A stretch of 64,000 nt of DNA from Dyella sp. S184 (lineage in GTDB: Bacteria; Pseudomonadota; Gammaproteobacteria; Xanthomonadales; Rhodanobacteraceae), in assembly GCF_009766065.1 (NCBI RefSeq), contig NZ_LMUE01000003.1, positions 292,809-356,808 on the forward strand, in the 5' to 3' direction. Positions 7,904 to 20,917 of the stretch are shown here, piece by piece. The notes beneath the pieces are model-generated. The model was not told the origin of the DNA and did not search any database. It saw only the letters and a list, made by a program, of their open reading frames with translations. Made by a program: the position numbers and the translations under genes. Every line of letters begins with the position of its first letter. The first letter of the stretch is position 1.

Positions 7904-8312
7904 TGCCGCTAGACAGTAATTCATCGCGATGCCGCACTGGTTGGAATAACTCCCCAGCTGGATCGGGTTGTTGTTGACCGCAACGACGGTCAGCCAGCTC
8001 TTTGCCAGGTCCGGTGCGAGGCTGGGCATCGCAGCGATGGTATTTTGATTGGTTCCGAATCCCTTGTGGATGACGGGGAACCGTCGTCGTCACCTGCCTT
8101 GTTATCGATGATGCGCGCCGACACCAGATCGGCGCCTGGCGCAATGCCGCCTGCAAACTGGGTGAACGGCGTACCTGTCGCGATCTCCGACACCCAGGTG
8201 CCATGGCCCACTACGTCGCCGATGCTGAGGTTGTCGGTGGTCGATAGGTCAATTCCCCCAGCACCCGTCCGGACACCGTCGGATTGCTGGCCATGATGCC
8301 GGTCTTGACGTT
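7904..8312 (-). pseudogene. Eroded subtilase (S8 peptidase, autotransporter type) remnant
   Basis: Fragments of an S8 peptidase lie in three minus-strand frames. From 8312 the first block reads VKTGIMASNPTVSGRV, where an Asp is expected at the catalytic position and Ala is found. The second frame has the His motif GHGTWVSEIATG (His codon 8203-8205) and GIAPGADLVSARIID. From 8029 the third frame has LAKSWLTVVAV, SYSNQCGIAMNYCLAA. The last block normally precedes the catalytic Ser (GTS), which is missing, and the spacing between blocks is too short. No ORF joins them, so the gene is frameshifted and internally deleted. It fills most of the 668-bp gap between the regulator and the thiolase. Confidence 0.75.
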
Positions 8313-8445
8313 GCCGCCCCTGCAACCACGAGCCCAGTATCGCGTGCGTGCCGGGCATGCTGCGATGCCTCCCTGATGCATCTTGGCACAACGAAAATCC
8401 AATGAAACTCCGCGCAAGGCGCACCCGGCACAGAGTCGTCGCCGT

Positions 8446-8475
8446 TTGCCGTGGTTTGTGGCGGCCTGCGATAAT
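8446..8475 (+). promoter_or_regulatory. Probable sigma-70 promoter of the thiolase gene
   Basis: TTGCCG at 8446-8451 and GATAAT at 8470-8475 are 18 bp apart, and a TGC precedes the -10 (extended -10 form). The predicted leader to the ATG at 8531 is about 48 nt. Confidence 0.55.
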
Positions 8476-8530
8476 TACGGGGTTATATGCCAGGCGTTCG
8501 CGCCCCTACTGTCTTCAAGCGGAGTTACTC

Positions 8531-9715
8531 ATGTCGGATGTCAGCGTCGTCATCGTCGGTGCCAAGCGCACGGCCATCGGCTCCTTCCTCGGCCAGTTCA
8601 CCGGCGTGCCCACGCCAAAGCTCGGCGCCACGGCCATCCGCGCCGCATTGGAACAATCCGGCGTCGCGCCTGCCGATGTCAGCGAAGTGATCATGGGCTG
8701 CGTGCTGCCGGCCAACCTGGGCCAGGCGCCGGCGCGCCAGGCTTCGCTGGGCGCCGACCTCCCGGCCAGCGCAGGCTGCACCACCATCAACAAGGTCTGC
8801 GGTTCGGGCATGAAGGCGATCATGCTGGGCCACGACCTGATCAAGGCCGGCTCGGCGACCGTGGTGGTCGCCGGCGGCATGGAGTCGATGACGAACGCGC
8901 CGCACATGGTCAACGCGCGCACCGGCATCCGCTACGGCGATGGCCAACTGGTCGACCACATGGCCTGGGACGGCCTCACCAACCCGTATGACGGCAAGTC
9001 GATGGGTGTGTTCGGCGAGCTGTGCGCCGACAAGTACCACTTCACCCGCGAAGACCAGGATGCGTTCGCGATCGAGTCGGTGAAGCGCGCGCAGGCTGCG
9101 CAGCAGAACGGCGCGTTCGCCGGCGAAATCGTCCCGGTCACCGTGAGCGGCCGCAAGGGCGATGTGCAGGTGGATACCGACGAACAGCCCGGCCGTTCCG
9201 ACATCGCCAAGATCCCGACCCTGAAGGCCGCCTTCCGCAAGGAGAACGGCACCATCACTGCGGCCAGCTCGTCCAGCATTTCCGATGGTGCCGCCGCCCT
9301 GGTACTGCTGTCGGCCGATGACGCGAACAGGCGCAGCCTGAAACCGCTGGCGCGCATCGTCGCCCATGCCACGCATTCGCAGGAGCCCGAGTGGTTCACC
9401 ACCGCACCGGTCGGCGCCATCCAGAAGGTGCTGGACAAGGCGGGCTGGAAGGTAGCCGATGTTGACCTGTTCGAAATCAACGAGGCATTCGCCGTGGTCG
9501 CCATGACGCCGATGAAGGAACTCGGCATCAGTCATGACAAGCTCAACGTCAATGGCGGTGCCTGTGCACTGGGTCACCCGATTGGTGCCAGTGGGGCCCG
9601 GCTGGTGGTAACCCTGCTTAATGCCCTGAAGACCCGTGGCCTCAAGCGCGGCGTGGCCAGCCTGTGCATCGGCGGTGGCGAAGCCACCGCGATTGCGCTG
9701 GAATGCATCGACTGA
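8531..9715 (+). CDS. Acetyl-CoA C-acetyltransferase (thiolase)
   Basis: A 394-residue thiolase. The acylated Cys is in NKVCGSGMKA near residue 90; the C-terminal catalytic pair is in GGACALGHPIGASGAR and CIGGGEA. It condenses or cleaves acetoacetyl-CoA (AtoB/PhaA type). The start at 8531 is chosen because GGAG lies seven bases upstream and MSDVSVVIVGAKRTAIG matches the family N-terminus; a 61-codon in-frame extension would cross the promoter. Monocistronic by appearance, with its own promoter. With the MccB-like gene downstream it could serve leucine degradation ending in acetoacetate, or polyhydroxybutyrate/fatty-acid metabolism. Confidence 0.93.
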   Translation: MSDVSVVIVGAKRTAIGSFLGQFTGVPTPKLGATAIRAALEQSGVAPADVSEVIMGCVLPANLGQAPARQASLGADLPASAGCTTINKVCGSGMKAIMLGHDLIKAGSATVVVAGGMESMTNAPHMVNARTGIRYGDGQLVDHMAWDGLTNPYDGKSMGVFGELCADKYHFTREDQDAFAIESVKRAQAAQQNGAFAGEIVPVTVSGRKGDVQVDTDEQPGRSDIAKIPTLKAAFRKENGTITAASSSSISDGAAALVLLSADDANRRSLKPLARIVAHATHSQEPEWFTTAPVGAIQKVLDKAGWKVADVDLFEINEAFAVVAMTPMKELGISHDKLNVNGGACALGHPIGASGARLVVTLLNALKTRGLKRGVASLCIGGGEATAIALECID

Positions 9716-9752
9716 TGCGTCCCTGACGCGCATCCATTCCCGCGTTTATCAT

Positions 9753-9776
9753 GACAGCCGGTTAAACCGGCTTGTC
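9753..9776. repeat. Hairpin overlapping the -35 of the lipoprotein promoter
   Basis: AGCCGG, loop TTAAA, CCGGCT, extended by GAC/GTC with one bulge. It lies 37 bp past the thiolase stop and lacks a T-tract. Its right arm runs into the -35 at 9772. It could be a weak terminator for the thiolase, an operator, or both. Confidence 0.4.
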
Positions 9777-9801
9777 ACGGGTACTGCGGCGCCTCTATAA
9801 A
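9772..9801 (+). promoter_or_regulatory. Probable sigma-70 promoter of the Ala-rich lipoprotein gene
   Basis: TTGTCA (9772-9777) and TATAAA (9796-9801) are spaced by 18 bp, each one base off consensus. The leader to the ATG at 9875 is about 68 nt with GGAG before the start. Confidence 0.6.
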
Positions 9802-9874
9802 GAAGTGGCGCAATTTCCACGAAAGCGTTATTAATACACGGCCAAATGGCATTCCACGGCATAGGAGATCCACC

Positions 9875-10261
9875 ATGAAGTTTACGCGTACCCTTCTCGC
9901 CTCCGCGCTCGTCGCGTTGCTGGCGGCTTGCAGCAACGGCGCGCAGGATTCCGCGCAGGACGCCCAGAAGTCAGCTGACACCGCTCAGCAGGCTGCTGAT
10001 ACGGCACAGCAGGCTGCTGCATCTGCGACCGCCGCTGCTCCGGCCGCTGCTCCGGCTTCGACGGCTGCTGCTCCGGCTTCCACTGCTGCTGCTCCGGCTT
10101 CCACCGCTGCCGCACCGGCCTCCACTGCTCCCGCCAGCGCCATGGACTCGATGAAGAGTGCCGCCAGCAGCGCCGCCGACGCAGCCAGCAAGTCTGCTGA
10201 GGCTGCCAAGGACGCTGCGGCCGCTGCCGCCAAGGCCAAGGCTGCGACGTCGGGGAATTAA
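9875..10261 (+). CDS. Ala/Pro/Ser/Thr-rich repeat lipoprotein
   Basis: A 128-residue secreted lipoprotein. The signal peptide ends in the lipobox LLAAC (Cys19). The mature chain starts with Gln/Asp/Ala heptad-like repeats (SAQDAQKSADTAQQAADTAQQ), then a Pro-Ala-Ser-Thr linker made of four 7-residue units (AAPASTA), then a second Ala/Lys helix (SAADAASKSAEAAKDAA). Layout suggests an envelope protein with two amphipathic helices joined by a flexible linker, loosely like Lpp-type or OprI-type proteins, but no named family is recognised. Strong promoter and terminator predict a discrete, possibly abundant mRNA. Confidence 0.85.
   Translation: MKFTRTLLASALVALLAACSNGAQDSAQDAQKSADTAQQAADTAQQAAASATAAAPAAAPASTAAAPASTAAAPASTAAAPASTAPASAMDSMKSAASSAADAASKSAEAAKDAAAAAAKAKAATSGN
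10046..10129 (+). repeat. Four in-frame 21-bp tandem repeats in the lipoprotein linker
   Basis: Units start at 10046, 10067, 10088 and 10109. The first three are near identical; the fourth diverges at third codon positions. Each encodes AAPASTA. The unit length is a multiple of three, so copy number can change without a frameshift. Confidence 0.85.
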
Positions 10262-10281
10262 TTCCCCTTCATCAGCAACCG

Positions 10282-10315
10282 AAAAACCGGCCGCCTTGTG
10301 CGGCCGGTTTTTTTT
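10282..10315 (+). terminator. Intrinsic terminator of the lipoprotein gene
   Basis: Perfect 8-bp GC stem (CCGGCCGC / GCGGCCGG), loop CTTGT, A-tract before and eight Ts after. Begins 20 bp past the stop codon. Confidence 0.9.
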
Positions 10316-10352
10316 CGCCCGGTCAAATGGCTGCCGGAACGGCACTTAACGG

Positions 10353-10381
10353 TTTAGATGTATCACTACGGCGGCTATCAT
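10353..10381 (+). promoter_or_regulatory. Possible promoter for the carboxylase-hscC-J-protein operon
   Basis: TTTAGA (10353-10358) and TATCAT (10376-10381) with 17-bp spacing, 59 bp upstream of the ATG at 10441. Moderate consensus match only. Confidence 0.4.
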
Positions 10382-10440
10382 CTTCCGCCTGACCAGGCAG
10401 TAGTCATGCCCCATGAGCCCGCATTTATGAGCCAGCACTT

Positions 10441-12048
10441 ATGAGCATTATCGTTTCACAGATCGATCCTCGCTCACCCGAATTCCAGGCCAGCAGTGCA
10501 CAGTTGCGCAACGTAGCGGATGACCTGCATCGCGAATTGATCCGCAGTGCCGAAGGTGGCGGTGCCAAAGCGCGCGACAAGCACACGGCCCGTGGCAAGC
10601 TGCTGCCGCGCGAACGCATCCGCGCCCTGCTCGATCCCGGTTCGCCGTTCCTGGAGCTGTCGCCACTGGCCGCTCATGGCATGTATGACGATGCGGCGCC
10701 CGCCGCCGGCATCATCACCGGCATCGGCCGGGTCAATGGCATCGAGGTGGTGGTCGTGGCGAATGACGCCACCGTCAAGGGCGGCACCTACTTCCCGATG
10801 ACGGTGAAGAAGCATCTGCGCGCGCAGGAAGTGGCGCTGGAGAACCGCCTGCCCTGCGTCTATCTGGTCGATTCCGGCGGCGCCTTTCTGCCGCTGCAGG
10901 ACGAGGTATTCCCGGACAAGGAGCACTTCGGCCGGATCTTCTACAACCAGGCGCGCATGTCGTCGCAGAACATCCCGCAGATAGCCGTGGTGATGGGATC
11001 GTGCACCGCCGGCGGCGCCTACGTGCCGGCGATGAGCGATGAGACCATCATCGTGCGCGAACAGGGCACGATCTTCCTGGGTGGGCCGCCGCTGGTAAAG
11101 GCAGCCACCGGCGAAGTGGTGGATGCCGAGACCTTGGGCGGTGCCGACGTGCATACGTCCATCTCGGGCGTGGCCGACCACTACGCCGAAAATGACGCCC
11201 ACGCCCTGTCGATCGCCCGTGACATCGTGGCCAGCCTCAACCGCAAGAAGGACATGCCGCTGGCCCTGCGCGCGCCGCTCGAACCGAAGTATCCGGCCGA
11301 GGAGCTGTATGGGGTGATCCCGCAGGACACCCGCCGTCCATTCGATATCCGCGAGGTGATCGCGCGCATCGTCGACGGCTCCGAGTTCCACGAATTCAAG
11401 GCACGCTACGGCAAAACCCTGGTTACCGGCTTTGCGCATATCCACGGTTATCCCGTGGGTATTGTCGCGAACAACGGCATCTTGTTCGCCGAGAGCGCGC
11501 TCAAGGGCGCGCATTTCATCGAGCTGTGCAACCAGCGCAACGTGCCGCTGGTATTCCTGCAGAACATCACCGGATTCATGGTCGGCAAGAAATACGAGCA
11601 GGCCGGCATCGCGAAGGATGGCGCGAAGATGGTCACCGCGGTGGCCTGCTCGCATGTGCCAAAGTTCACCGTGGTAATCGGCGGCAGTTTTGGCGCCGGC
11701 AACTATGCGATGTGCGGCCGCGCCTACGGCGCCCGTTTCCTGTGGATGTGGCCGAACGCGCGGATCAGCGTGATGGGCGGCGAGCAGGCCGCGTCGGTGC
11801 TCGCGACGGTCAAGCGTGACGGCCTCGAAGCCACCGGCAAGACGTGGAGCACGGAAGAGGAAGAGGCCTTCAAGGCCCCGATCCGCGAGCAATACGAACG
11901 CCAGGGCCACCCCTATTACGCCAGCGCGCGGCTATGGGACGACGGCATCATCGACCCTGTCGATACCCGCCGCGTGCTTGGGCTGGCGATCTCCGCCTCG
12001 CTCAATGCACCGATCGAGCCGCAGCGCTACGGCGTCTTCCGCATGTAA
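10441..12048 (+). CDS. Methylcrotonyl-CoA carboxylase-type carboxyltransferase (beta) subunit
   Basis: A 535-residue biotin-dependent carboxyltransferase, the exact usual length of LiuB/MccB. Two crotonase-like halves are visible: the N-half with [39 protein letters not shown] and [16 protein letters not shown]; the C-half with [28 protein letters not shown] and [15 protein letters not shown]. MccB transfers CO2 from carboxybiotin to 3-methylcrotonyl-CoA in leucine degradation. The partner biotin-carboxylase subunit and isovaleryl-CoA dehydrogenase are absent from the window, unlike the usual liu cluster. Geranyl-CoA or propionyl-CoA carboxylase are less likely alternatives. Confidence 0.87.
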   Translation: MSIIVSQIDPRSPEFQASSAQLRNVADDLHRELIRSAEGGGAKARDKHTARGKLLPRERIRALLDPGSPFLELSPLAAHGMYDDAAPAAGIITGIGRVNGIEVVVVANDATVKGGTYFPMTVKKHLRAQEVALENRLPCVYLVDSGGAFLPLQDEVFPDKEHFGRIFYNQARMSSQNIPQIAVVMGSCTAGGAYVPAMSDETIIVREQGTIFLGGPPLVKAATGEVVDAETLGGADVHTSISGVADHYAENDAHALSIARDIVASLNRKKDMPLALRAPLEPKYPAEELYGVIPQDTRRPFDIREVIARIVDGSEFHEFKARYGKTLVTGFAHIHGYPVGIVANNGILFAESALKGAHFIELCNQRNVPLVFLQNITGFMVGKKYEQAGIAKDGAKMVTAVACSHVPKFTVVIGGSFGAGNYAMCGRAYGARFLWMWPNARISVMGGEQAASVLATVKRDGLEATGKTWSTEEEEAFKAPIREQYERQGHPYYASARLWDDGIIDPVDTRRVLGLAISASLNAPIEPQRYGVFRM

Positions 12049-12085
12049 GCGGAAAACACGCAAACCGAAGACAGGGAGATTGGGA

Positions 12086-13777
12086 GTGATTGTTGGTATT
12101 GATCTGGGCACGACACATTCGTTGATCGGTTGTTACAGCGAGTCAGGGCCACGGCTTTTTCGCAATGCCCTTGGGGAATATCTGACGCCTTCCGCCGTCA
12201 GCATCGATGACAACGGCCACATCATCGTTGGAGAGGCTGCGCGCGACCGCCTAGTCAGCCACCCCAACCTGAGCGTGGCGTCGTTCAAGCGGTGGATGGG
12301 AACCCCGCGTGAAACTTACCTTGGCGATCGCGCCTTTCGGGCAGAGGAACTCTCCGCGCTGGTGCTGCGATCGCTGCTGGCAGATGCGGAATCCGCGCTC
12401 GGCGAAAAAGTAGACGAAGCGGTGATCAGCGTGCCCGCCTACTTCTCCAACGCCCAGCGCAATGCAACACGTGCCGCCGGCGAATTGGCCGGCATCCGGG
12501 TGGAGCGGCTGATAAATGAACCCACGGCGGCCGCGCTCGCCTATGGACTGCAGGAAAAGCCGGAGGGCAGTCGCTTTCTGGTGTTTGATCTGGGCGGTGG
12601 AACCTTCGACGTGTCGATACTGGAAATGTTCGAGGGGATCGTCGAGGTCCATGCTAGTGCCGGCGACAACTACCTCGGCGGCGAAGACTTTCTCGATCTG
12701 CTGCAGACGGCCTGCCTCACCGATCTGAAAATCCGTGCTGGCGACCTTTCACCGATCGAGCTTGCGCTGCTGCGGCGGCGGCTGGAGATCATGAAGCGCG
12801 AGTTGAGCCAGCAGGTCGAGGCCCGGATCGAGGGCAAGATCGGTTCGCATGAACTCGCTTGGACGATTGACCAGGAACGGTTCCAGCAACTGGCCGAGCC
12901 GTTGCTTCAGCGCATGCGTACCCCGTTGGAACGAGCCATGCGGGATGCACGCCTGCACCCCGATCAGCTGCAGGAAATCGTGCTGGTCGGCGGCGCCAGT
13001 CGCATGCCACTGATATCACGACTCATCGCGCGCATGTTCGGGCGGTTGCCGCTGCGCCATGTGAATCCAGATGAAGCAATTGCACTCGGCGCCTGTGTGG
13101 CCGCCGGACTGAAGAATCGCGATGCGAAGCTGGAAGAGGTCATCCTGACCGACGTCTGCCCCTATACGCTGGGTATCCAAGTGGCGCAGCGCGATGCGCG
13201 AGGTCAAACCTTGGGCGGGCTGTTTTCTCCGATCATCCAGCGCAACAGCGTGGTACCAGTGAGCCGTGAAGGCACCTATGGGCCAATGATCGAGTTTCAG
13301 CCCAAGCTGGTGCTAAAGGTCTACCAAGGCGAGAACCCGATGGTGGCGAACAACATCCTGCTGGGCGAACTGGAAATTCCACTCAATCCGAAGCTGCCGA
13401 TCGCAGCGAATCAGGTCGTGGTGCGCTTCACCTATGACATCAACGGCGTACTCCAAGTAGAGGCAACGCCTCAACCGGGAGGCACCCGCTACGAGCTGCT
13501 GCTGGAGCAGAATCCGGGCACGCTCGGCGAACAGGAAATCCGTGCCCGCCTCGCCGCGTTGTCACAACTGAAGATCCATCCTCGCAGTAAACAGGAAAAC
13601 GTGGCCCTGCTGGCGCGGGCCGAACGCTTGTTTGAGGAAAACCTGTCGGCGCGACAACTTCTGCAGCAATGGATCGTGCAATTCCGACAGTCGGTGGACA
13701 GCCAAGATGAGCAAGTTATCCAAGAACACCGGACCCGCTTCGGCCAAGCGCTCGATCAACTCGATGCGCAGCTGTGA
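12086..13777 (+). CDS. hscC: HscC-type Hsp70 chaperone
   Basis: A 563-residue Hsp70, short like E. coli HscC (about 556) and lacking the long DnaK lid. Nucleotide-binding motifs are intact: GIDLGTTHSLIG, VISVPAYFSNAQRNATR, NEPTAAALAYG, FDLGGGTFDVSILE, GGASRMPLI. GEYLTPSAVSIDDNGHIIVG and SAGDNYLGGEDF are HscC-like. The start is GTG at 12086, seven bases after AGGGAG; the open frame runs further upstream inside mccB and is rejected. It begins 37 bp after the carboxylase and overlaps the J-domain gene (GTGA). HscC works with dedicated membrane J-proteins and has a fast ATPase in E. coli; its clients are little known. Confidence 0.88.
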   Translation: MIVGIDLGTTHSLIGCYSESGPRLFRNALGEYLTPSAVSIDDNGHIIVGEAARDRLVSHPNLSVASFKRWMGTPRETYLGDRAFRAEELSALVLRSLLADAESALGEKVDEAVISVPAYFSNAQRNATRAAGELAGIRVERLINEPTAAALAYGLQEKPEGSRFLVFDLGGGTFDVSILEMFEGIVEVHASAGDNYLGGEDFLDLLQTACLTDLKIRAGDLSPIELALLRRRLEIMKRELSQQVEARIEGKIGSHELAWTIDQERFQQLAEPLLQRMRTPLERAMRDARLHPDQLQEIVLVGGASRMPLISRLIARMFGRLPLRHVNPDEAIALGACVAAGLKNRDAKLEEVILTDVCPYTLGIQVAQRDARGQTLGGLFSPIIQRNSVVPVSREGTYGPMIEFQPKLVLKVYQGENPMVANNILLGELEIPLNPKLPIAANQVVVRFTYDINGVLQVEATPQPGGTRYELLLEQNPGTLGEQEIRARLAALSQLKIHPRSKQENVALLARAERLFEENLSARQLLQQWIVQFRQSVDSQDEQVIQEHRTRFGQALDQLDAQL

Positions 13778-15282
13778 ACTGGGCCTTCATCCTACTGGGA
13801 GTTTCGTCTGACACCGATGTTTCCGGGGTCAAGCGGGCCTATGCACGCCTGCTGCGAAGCACGCGCCCGGACGAGGATGCGGAGGCCTTTCAGCGACTGC
13901 ACACCGCCTATCAGCTGGTGCTGGCGCACGCTAATGGTCAACAGGCACGTGCCGCCAAGCCGGCCAGCGACATCTTGCCATCAACCTCCTCCGTAGCCTC
14001 CGCCAATCCTGTGCTCAACGTGGAAAGCTCCGGATCAGCCGGAAGGGCTGCGAAAATCACTCCTGCCAGTGGTACATCGACTCCATCGCCGCCGCCAGCT
14101 GCAAGCGCGGAGGCGGTGCTTGTGGCGAATCCGCAAGAATTAGCAACCCGGGTGATCCATCACGCGGTCGCCACCAATGATGAGCGCGCGCTGTCCTTCT
14201 GGCTCTCCACCCAGCCTGAGTTCTGGTCCATACGCATCAAGCAGCAAACGGGCCGGCTGCTGTTACAGCAGCTGTTTCGCGAGCCTCGGCCAATGGCGTC
14301 CACCTGCCTGGATGCGTTGCTGCAGTTTTTCGATCTGCAGCAGGTGCTCTCCGGCGTGAATCCGATCGCGCTGGCCCAACTGCGCCAGCGCCAGCTCTCG
14401 CTATGGTACGTGCTGCCGGAAAACCATCGCGCGCTCGCCCTGCGCTTGAACATTCCAACCAATGGATCACCCGATACAAAACCGGTGCAAGCCTGTCTTC
14501 GTTTATTGTGTGCGCCGCTGCGATGGCAAAGCGTGCTGTGGCCCGCCATTCGCCGTAATCAGACCGCCACGATTGCACGCTTGATCCAGGGGCTATGCGG
14601 CGGTCAGTTCGTTGATCTGCCTGCCCGGATCGACCGACAACATGCCGAGTTCTGGTATCGCGCCGCGCAGCTTGGGCAATTTTCGTGGCCACGCTTCGCC
14701 GTCGGCTCGGTACGCGCGGCGTTTCTGGCCCTGATCGTAATGGTCGGCATGGCTTCGATAACCGCATTGTCCTCGTGGTCACAAGGTTCGGCGACGCAGT
14801 GGTACGCCTCGCTGGGCATTGCAGCGATCATGGCTGCTGGGGTCTTTTCGGTGTGGTTGTCCTACGCCGCATGGATGTGGCTGGATCACTGGCAGGGCTT
14901 GCCCGAATCGGCGACGTCGGCAAACGCCTGGCTGCGCCGCGCGCTTATACCCGTGCTATGCGCAGCCAGCCTCGCCTTGGACTATCTTGCGAAAGCCCCG
15001 GTGCCGGCTGTCTGTGTCACCCTGCCGACCCTAGTGCTGGCCCTGCGGCGCTATCGCCATCGATCCCCGCCGCGTGCGGGACGCCGAAGCCTCAGGCTTG
15101 GGTCCAGCCTGCCTGGCGTGGCCTTCCTGCTGATTGTGCTGGCCAATGCTGCGTCCAGGCTGCAATTCGAGTTTTTCGATCACATCCCGCTGCTAGCCAT
15201 CGCGGCGTCGGCCACCCTATGTATCTGGCTCGCGGACATGTGGCGGTATCGACACCACTTCAGAACCAGAGCGACAACCTGA
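13774..15282 (+). CDS. Membrane-anchored J-domain protein, HscC partner
   Basis: A 502-residue protein with an N-terminal J-like domain (about residues 3-50: ILLGVSSDTDVSGVKRAYARLL, then RPDED..FQRLHTAYQ). The HPD triad reads RPD (residues 31-33). A Ser/Ala/Pro-rich linker covers about 60-115, a helical cytosolic region runs to about 305, and five or so hydrophobic segments fill 313-491. GTG start overlaps the hscC stop, so Hsp70 and co-chaperone are made together, like HscC with DjlB/DjlC in E. coli. Pairing is strongly supported by position; the effect of the Arg substitution on ATPase stimulation is unknown. Confidence 0.78.
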   Translation: MNWAFILLGVSSDTDVSGVKRAYARLLRSTRPDEDAEAFQRLHTAYQLVLAHANGQQARAAKPASDILPSTSSVASANPVLNVESSGSAGRAAKITPASGTSTPSPPPAASAEAVLVANPQELATRVIHHAVATNDERALSFWLSTQPEFWSIRIKQQTGRLLLQQLFREPRPMASTCLDALLQFFDLQQVLSGVNPIALAQLRQRQLSLWYVLPENHRALALRLNIPTNGSPDTKPVQACLRLLCAPLRWQSVLWPAIRRNQTATIARLIQGLCGGQFVDLPARIDRQHAEFWYRAAQLGQFSWPRFAVGSVRAAFLALIVMVGMASITALSSWSQGSATQWYASLGIAAIMAAGVFSVWLSYAAWMWLDHWQGLPESATSANAWLRRALIPVLCAASLALDYLAKAPVPAVCVTLPTLVLALRRYRHRSPPRAGRRSLRLGSSLPGVAFLLIVLANAASRLQFEFFDHIPLLAIAASATLCIWLADMWRYRHHFRTRATT

Positions 15283-15334
15283 GGAGCTTGTGGGCGCCGC
15301 ATCGTCGCCGGTGCGCCGCGCGATGGGACGAATA

Positions 15335-16782
<1,448 letters not shown>

Positions 16783-16801
16783 GACTTAGTGCTCCAGTTG
16801 C

Positions 16802-17116
16802 TCAGGCGTTGATGCCCGTGATCTCGATTTCGGTGAAATGCTGACGGTGACCCTGCTGACGCTTGTAATGCTTGCGTCGGCGGAATTTGATGATGCGGAT
16901 CTTGTCGGCACGGCCGTGCTTGCGAACGGTAGCGCTGACGGTGGCGCCTTCCACGATCGGTGCACCGACGGTGACCGACTCACCGGAACCAACCAGCAAC
17001 ACCTGGTCGAAGCTCACGGTGGCGCCTTCTTCGGCGGTCAACAGCTCCACGCGCAGGACATCGCCCTGCATAACGCGGTACTGCTTGCCACCGGTCTTGA
17101 TGACTGCGTAACTCAT
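16802..17116 (-). CDS. rplU: 50S ribosomal protein L21
   Basis: A 104-residue L21: [15 protein letters not shown] at the start and the basic [18 protein letters not shown] segment that contacts 23S rRNA. First gene of the rplU-rpmA transcript, with a strong promoter about 70 bp upstream. Confidence 0.98.
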   Translation of the reverse strand: MSYAVIKTGGKQYRVMQGDVLRVELLTAEEGATVSFDQVLLVGSGESVTVGAPIVEGATVSATVRKHGRADKIRIIKFRRRKHYKRQQGHRQHFTEIEITGINA

Positions 17117-17184
17117 CTGAATGCCCTTCTGTCGTTATTCTCTTGGGTATCGCCATGACCCAAACAGGGACTGACGAACCGCGG

Positions 17185-17214
17185 ATTATAACGATCTTCC
17201 GAAGCCCCGGTCAA
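17185..17214 (-). promoter_or_regulatory. Strong sigma-70 promoter of rplU-rpmA
   Basis: Minus strand TTGACC (17209-17214) and TATAAT (17185-17190), spacing 18 bp. The initiation region (CCGCGG) is GC-rich, as in growth-rate-controlled promoters. Leader of about 60 nt. Confidence 0.8.
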
Positions 17215-17288
17215 ATACTGACCACATCAGCCCCCGAAATCTGGCCTGAAGGACCCGGGATCGGTGTCCCGCCCCTTTGTCCACACCC

Positions 17289-17801
17289 TTAGTGGGCAGG
17301 CTTCCCCAACGGCGCGGGCACGGTAGACGTTGAATTGGCCGGGCAGCGCCCATTGGCGTCCAGCGTACCCTTCTGCTGCAGATCCTTGATCATCGCCTGG
17401 CCCCGTTCGCGCCCCCACTGTTGACCGGCCTTCATGCCCTCGGCCATCGCCAGCGGCATCTGCGTGATCACCTTCTGGCCCAATGGCGACTGGTAGAACT
17501 TCAACAGACCGGCGACATCCTCGGCCGTGAAATGGCTCTGATAGATCGGCACCATACGGCTCAGCAACTGCTGGGTGCCACTGGCATCAATGAAACCCTG
17601 CCAGTACGAGGCTGGCACACAGGGCGCCGCCTGCACCATCACGCTGGTCATCTGCGCGTTCATCTGACCGAACACCTGGCTCATATGCATGACCTCGAAC
17701 AGCTGGCGCACCTGCTGCTCGCTCGGTTGTGCGGCCAGCGCCTGCCCTGTCGCGCCCAACGCCAGCATCACACCTGCCGCGATCCCGATCCACTTACGCA
17801 T
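17289..17801 (-). CDS. DUF2059-domain periplasmic protein
   Basis: A 170-residue protein with a cleavable signal peptide (ends ALAA near residue 24). The DUF2059 region has [14 protein letters not shown] and [21 protein letters not shown], where the FYxSPxGqK pattern is characteristic. Helical, soluble, periplasmic; function unknown in the family. Stands alone between rplU and uvrA, both divergent or separate units. Confidence 0.85.
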   Translation of the reverse strand: MRKWIGIAAGVMLALGATGQALAAQPSEQQVRQLFEVMHMSQVFGQMNAQMTSVMVQAAPCVPASYWQGFIDASGTQQLLSRMVPIYQSHFTAEDVAGLLKFYQSPLGQKVITQMPLAMAEGMKAGQQWGRERGQAMIKDLQQKGTLDANGRCPANSTSTVPAPLGKPAH

Positions 17802-17920
17802 GTCGATCTCCCTTCAAGCTCATCGGAGCACCGCCGTGATGGCCGGCAAACCGGCATTTAGCCATAGCCGCTGTCTCCAGGGAAACCGCGACCCGGATCC
17901 GCGCGCGATTTGGTGAATGA

Positions 17921-17944
17921 ACTATCCAAACTCCTTGGTATAGT
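17921..17944. promoter_or_regulatory. Inverted repeat overlapping the uvrA -10
   Basis: Left arm ACTATCCAA (17921-17929) and right arm TTGGTATAGT (17935-17944) are complementary apart from one extra T. The right arm contains TATAGT, a good -10, 28 bp before the uvrA ATG. It does not fit the E. coli LexA box. A repressor site for a Xanthomonadales-type SOS or other regulator is possible. Confidence 0.4.
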
Positions 17945-17971
17945 AAAGGTTCCCCCCCATATCCCGGCGTC

Positions 17972-20913
<2,942 letters not shown>

Positions 20914-20917
<4 letters not shown>

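Noticed and set aside
10046..10129. Possible CRISPR-like array
   Set aside because: The 21-bp units are contiguous, have no spacers and stay in frame within a lipoprotein gene.
10474..11910. 478-codon minus-strand ORF
   Set aside because: Mirror frame of the carboxyltransferase gene; long antisense ORFs are common in high-GC DNA and this one has a His/Arg/Gln-rich translation.
17880..17971. E. coli-type LexA box at uvrA
   Set aside because: No CTGT-N8-ACAG pattern is present; only the unrelated palindrome at 17921-17944 was kept.
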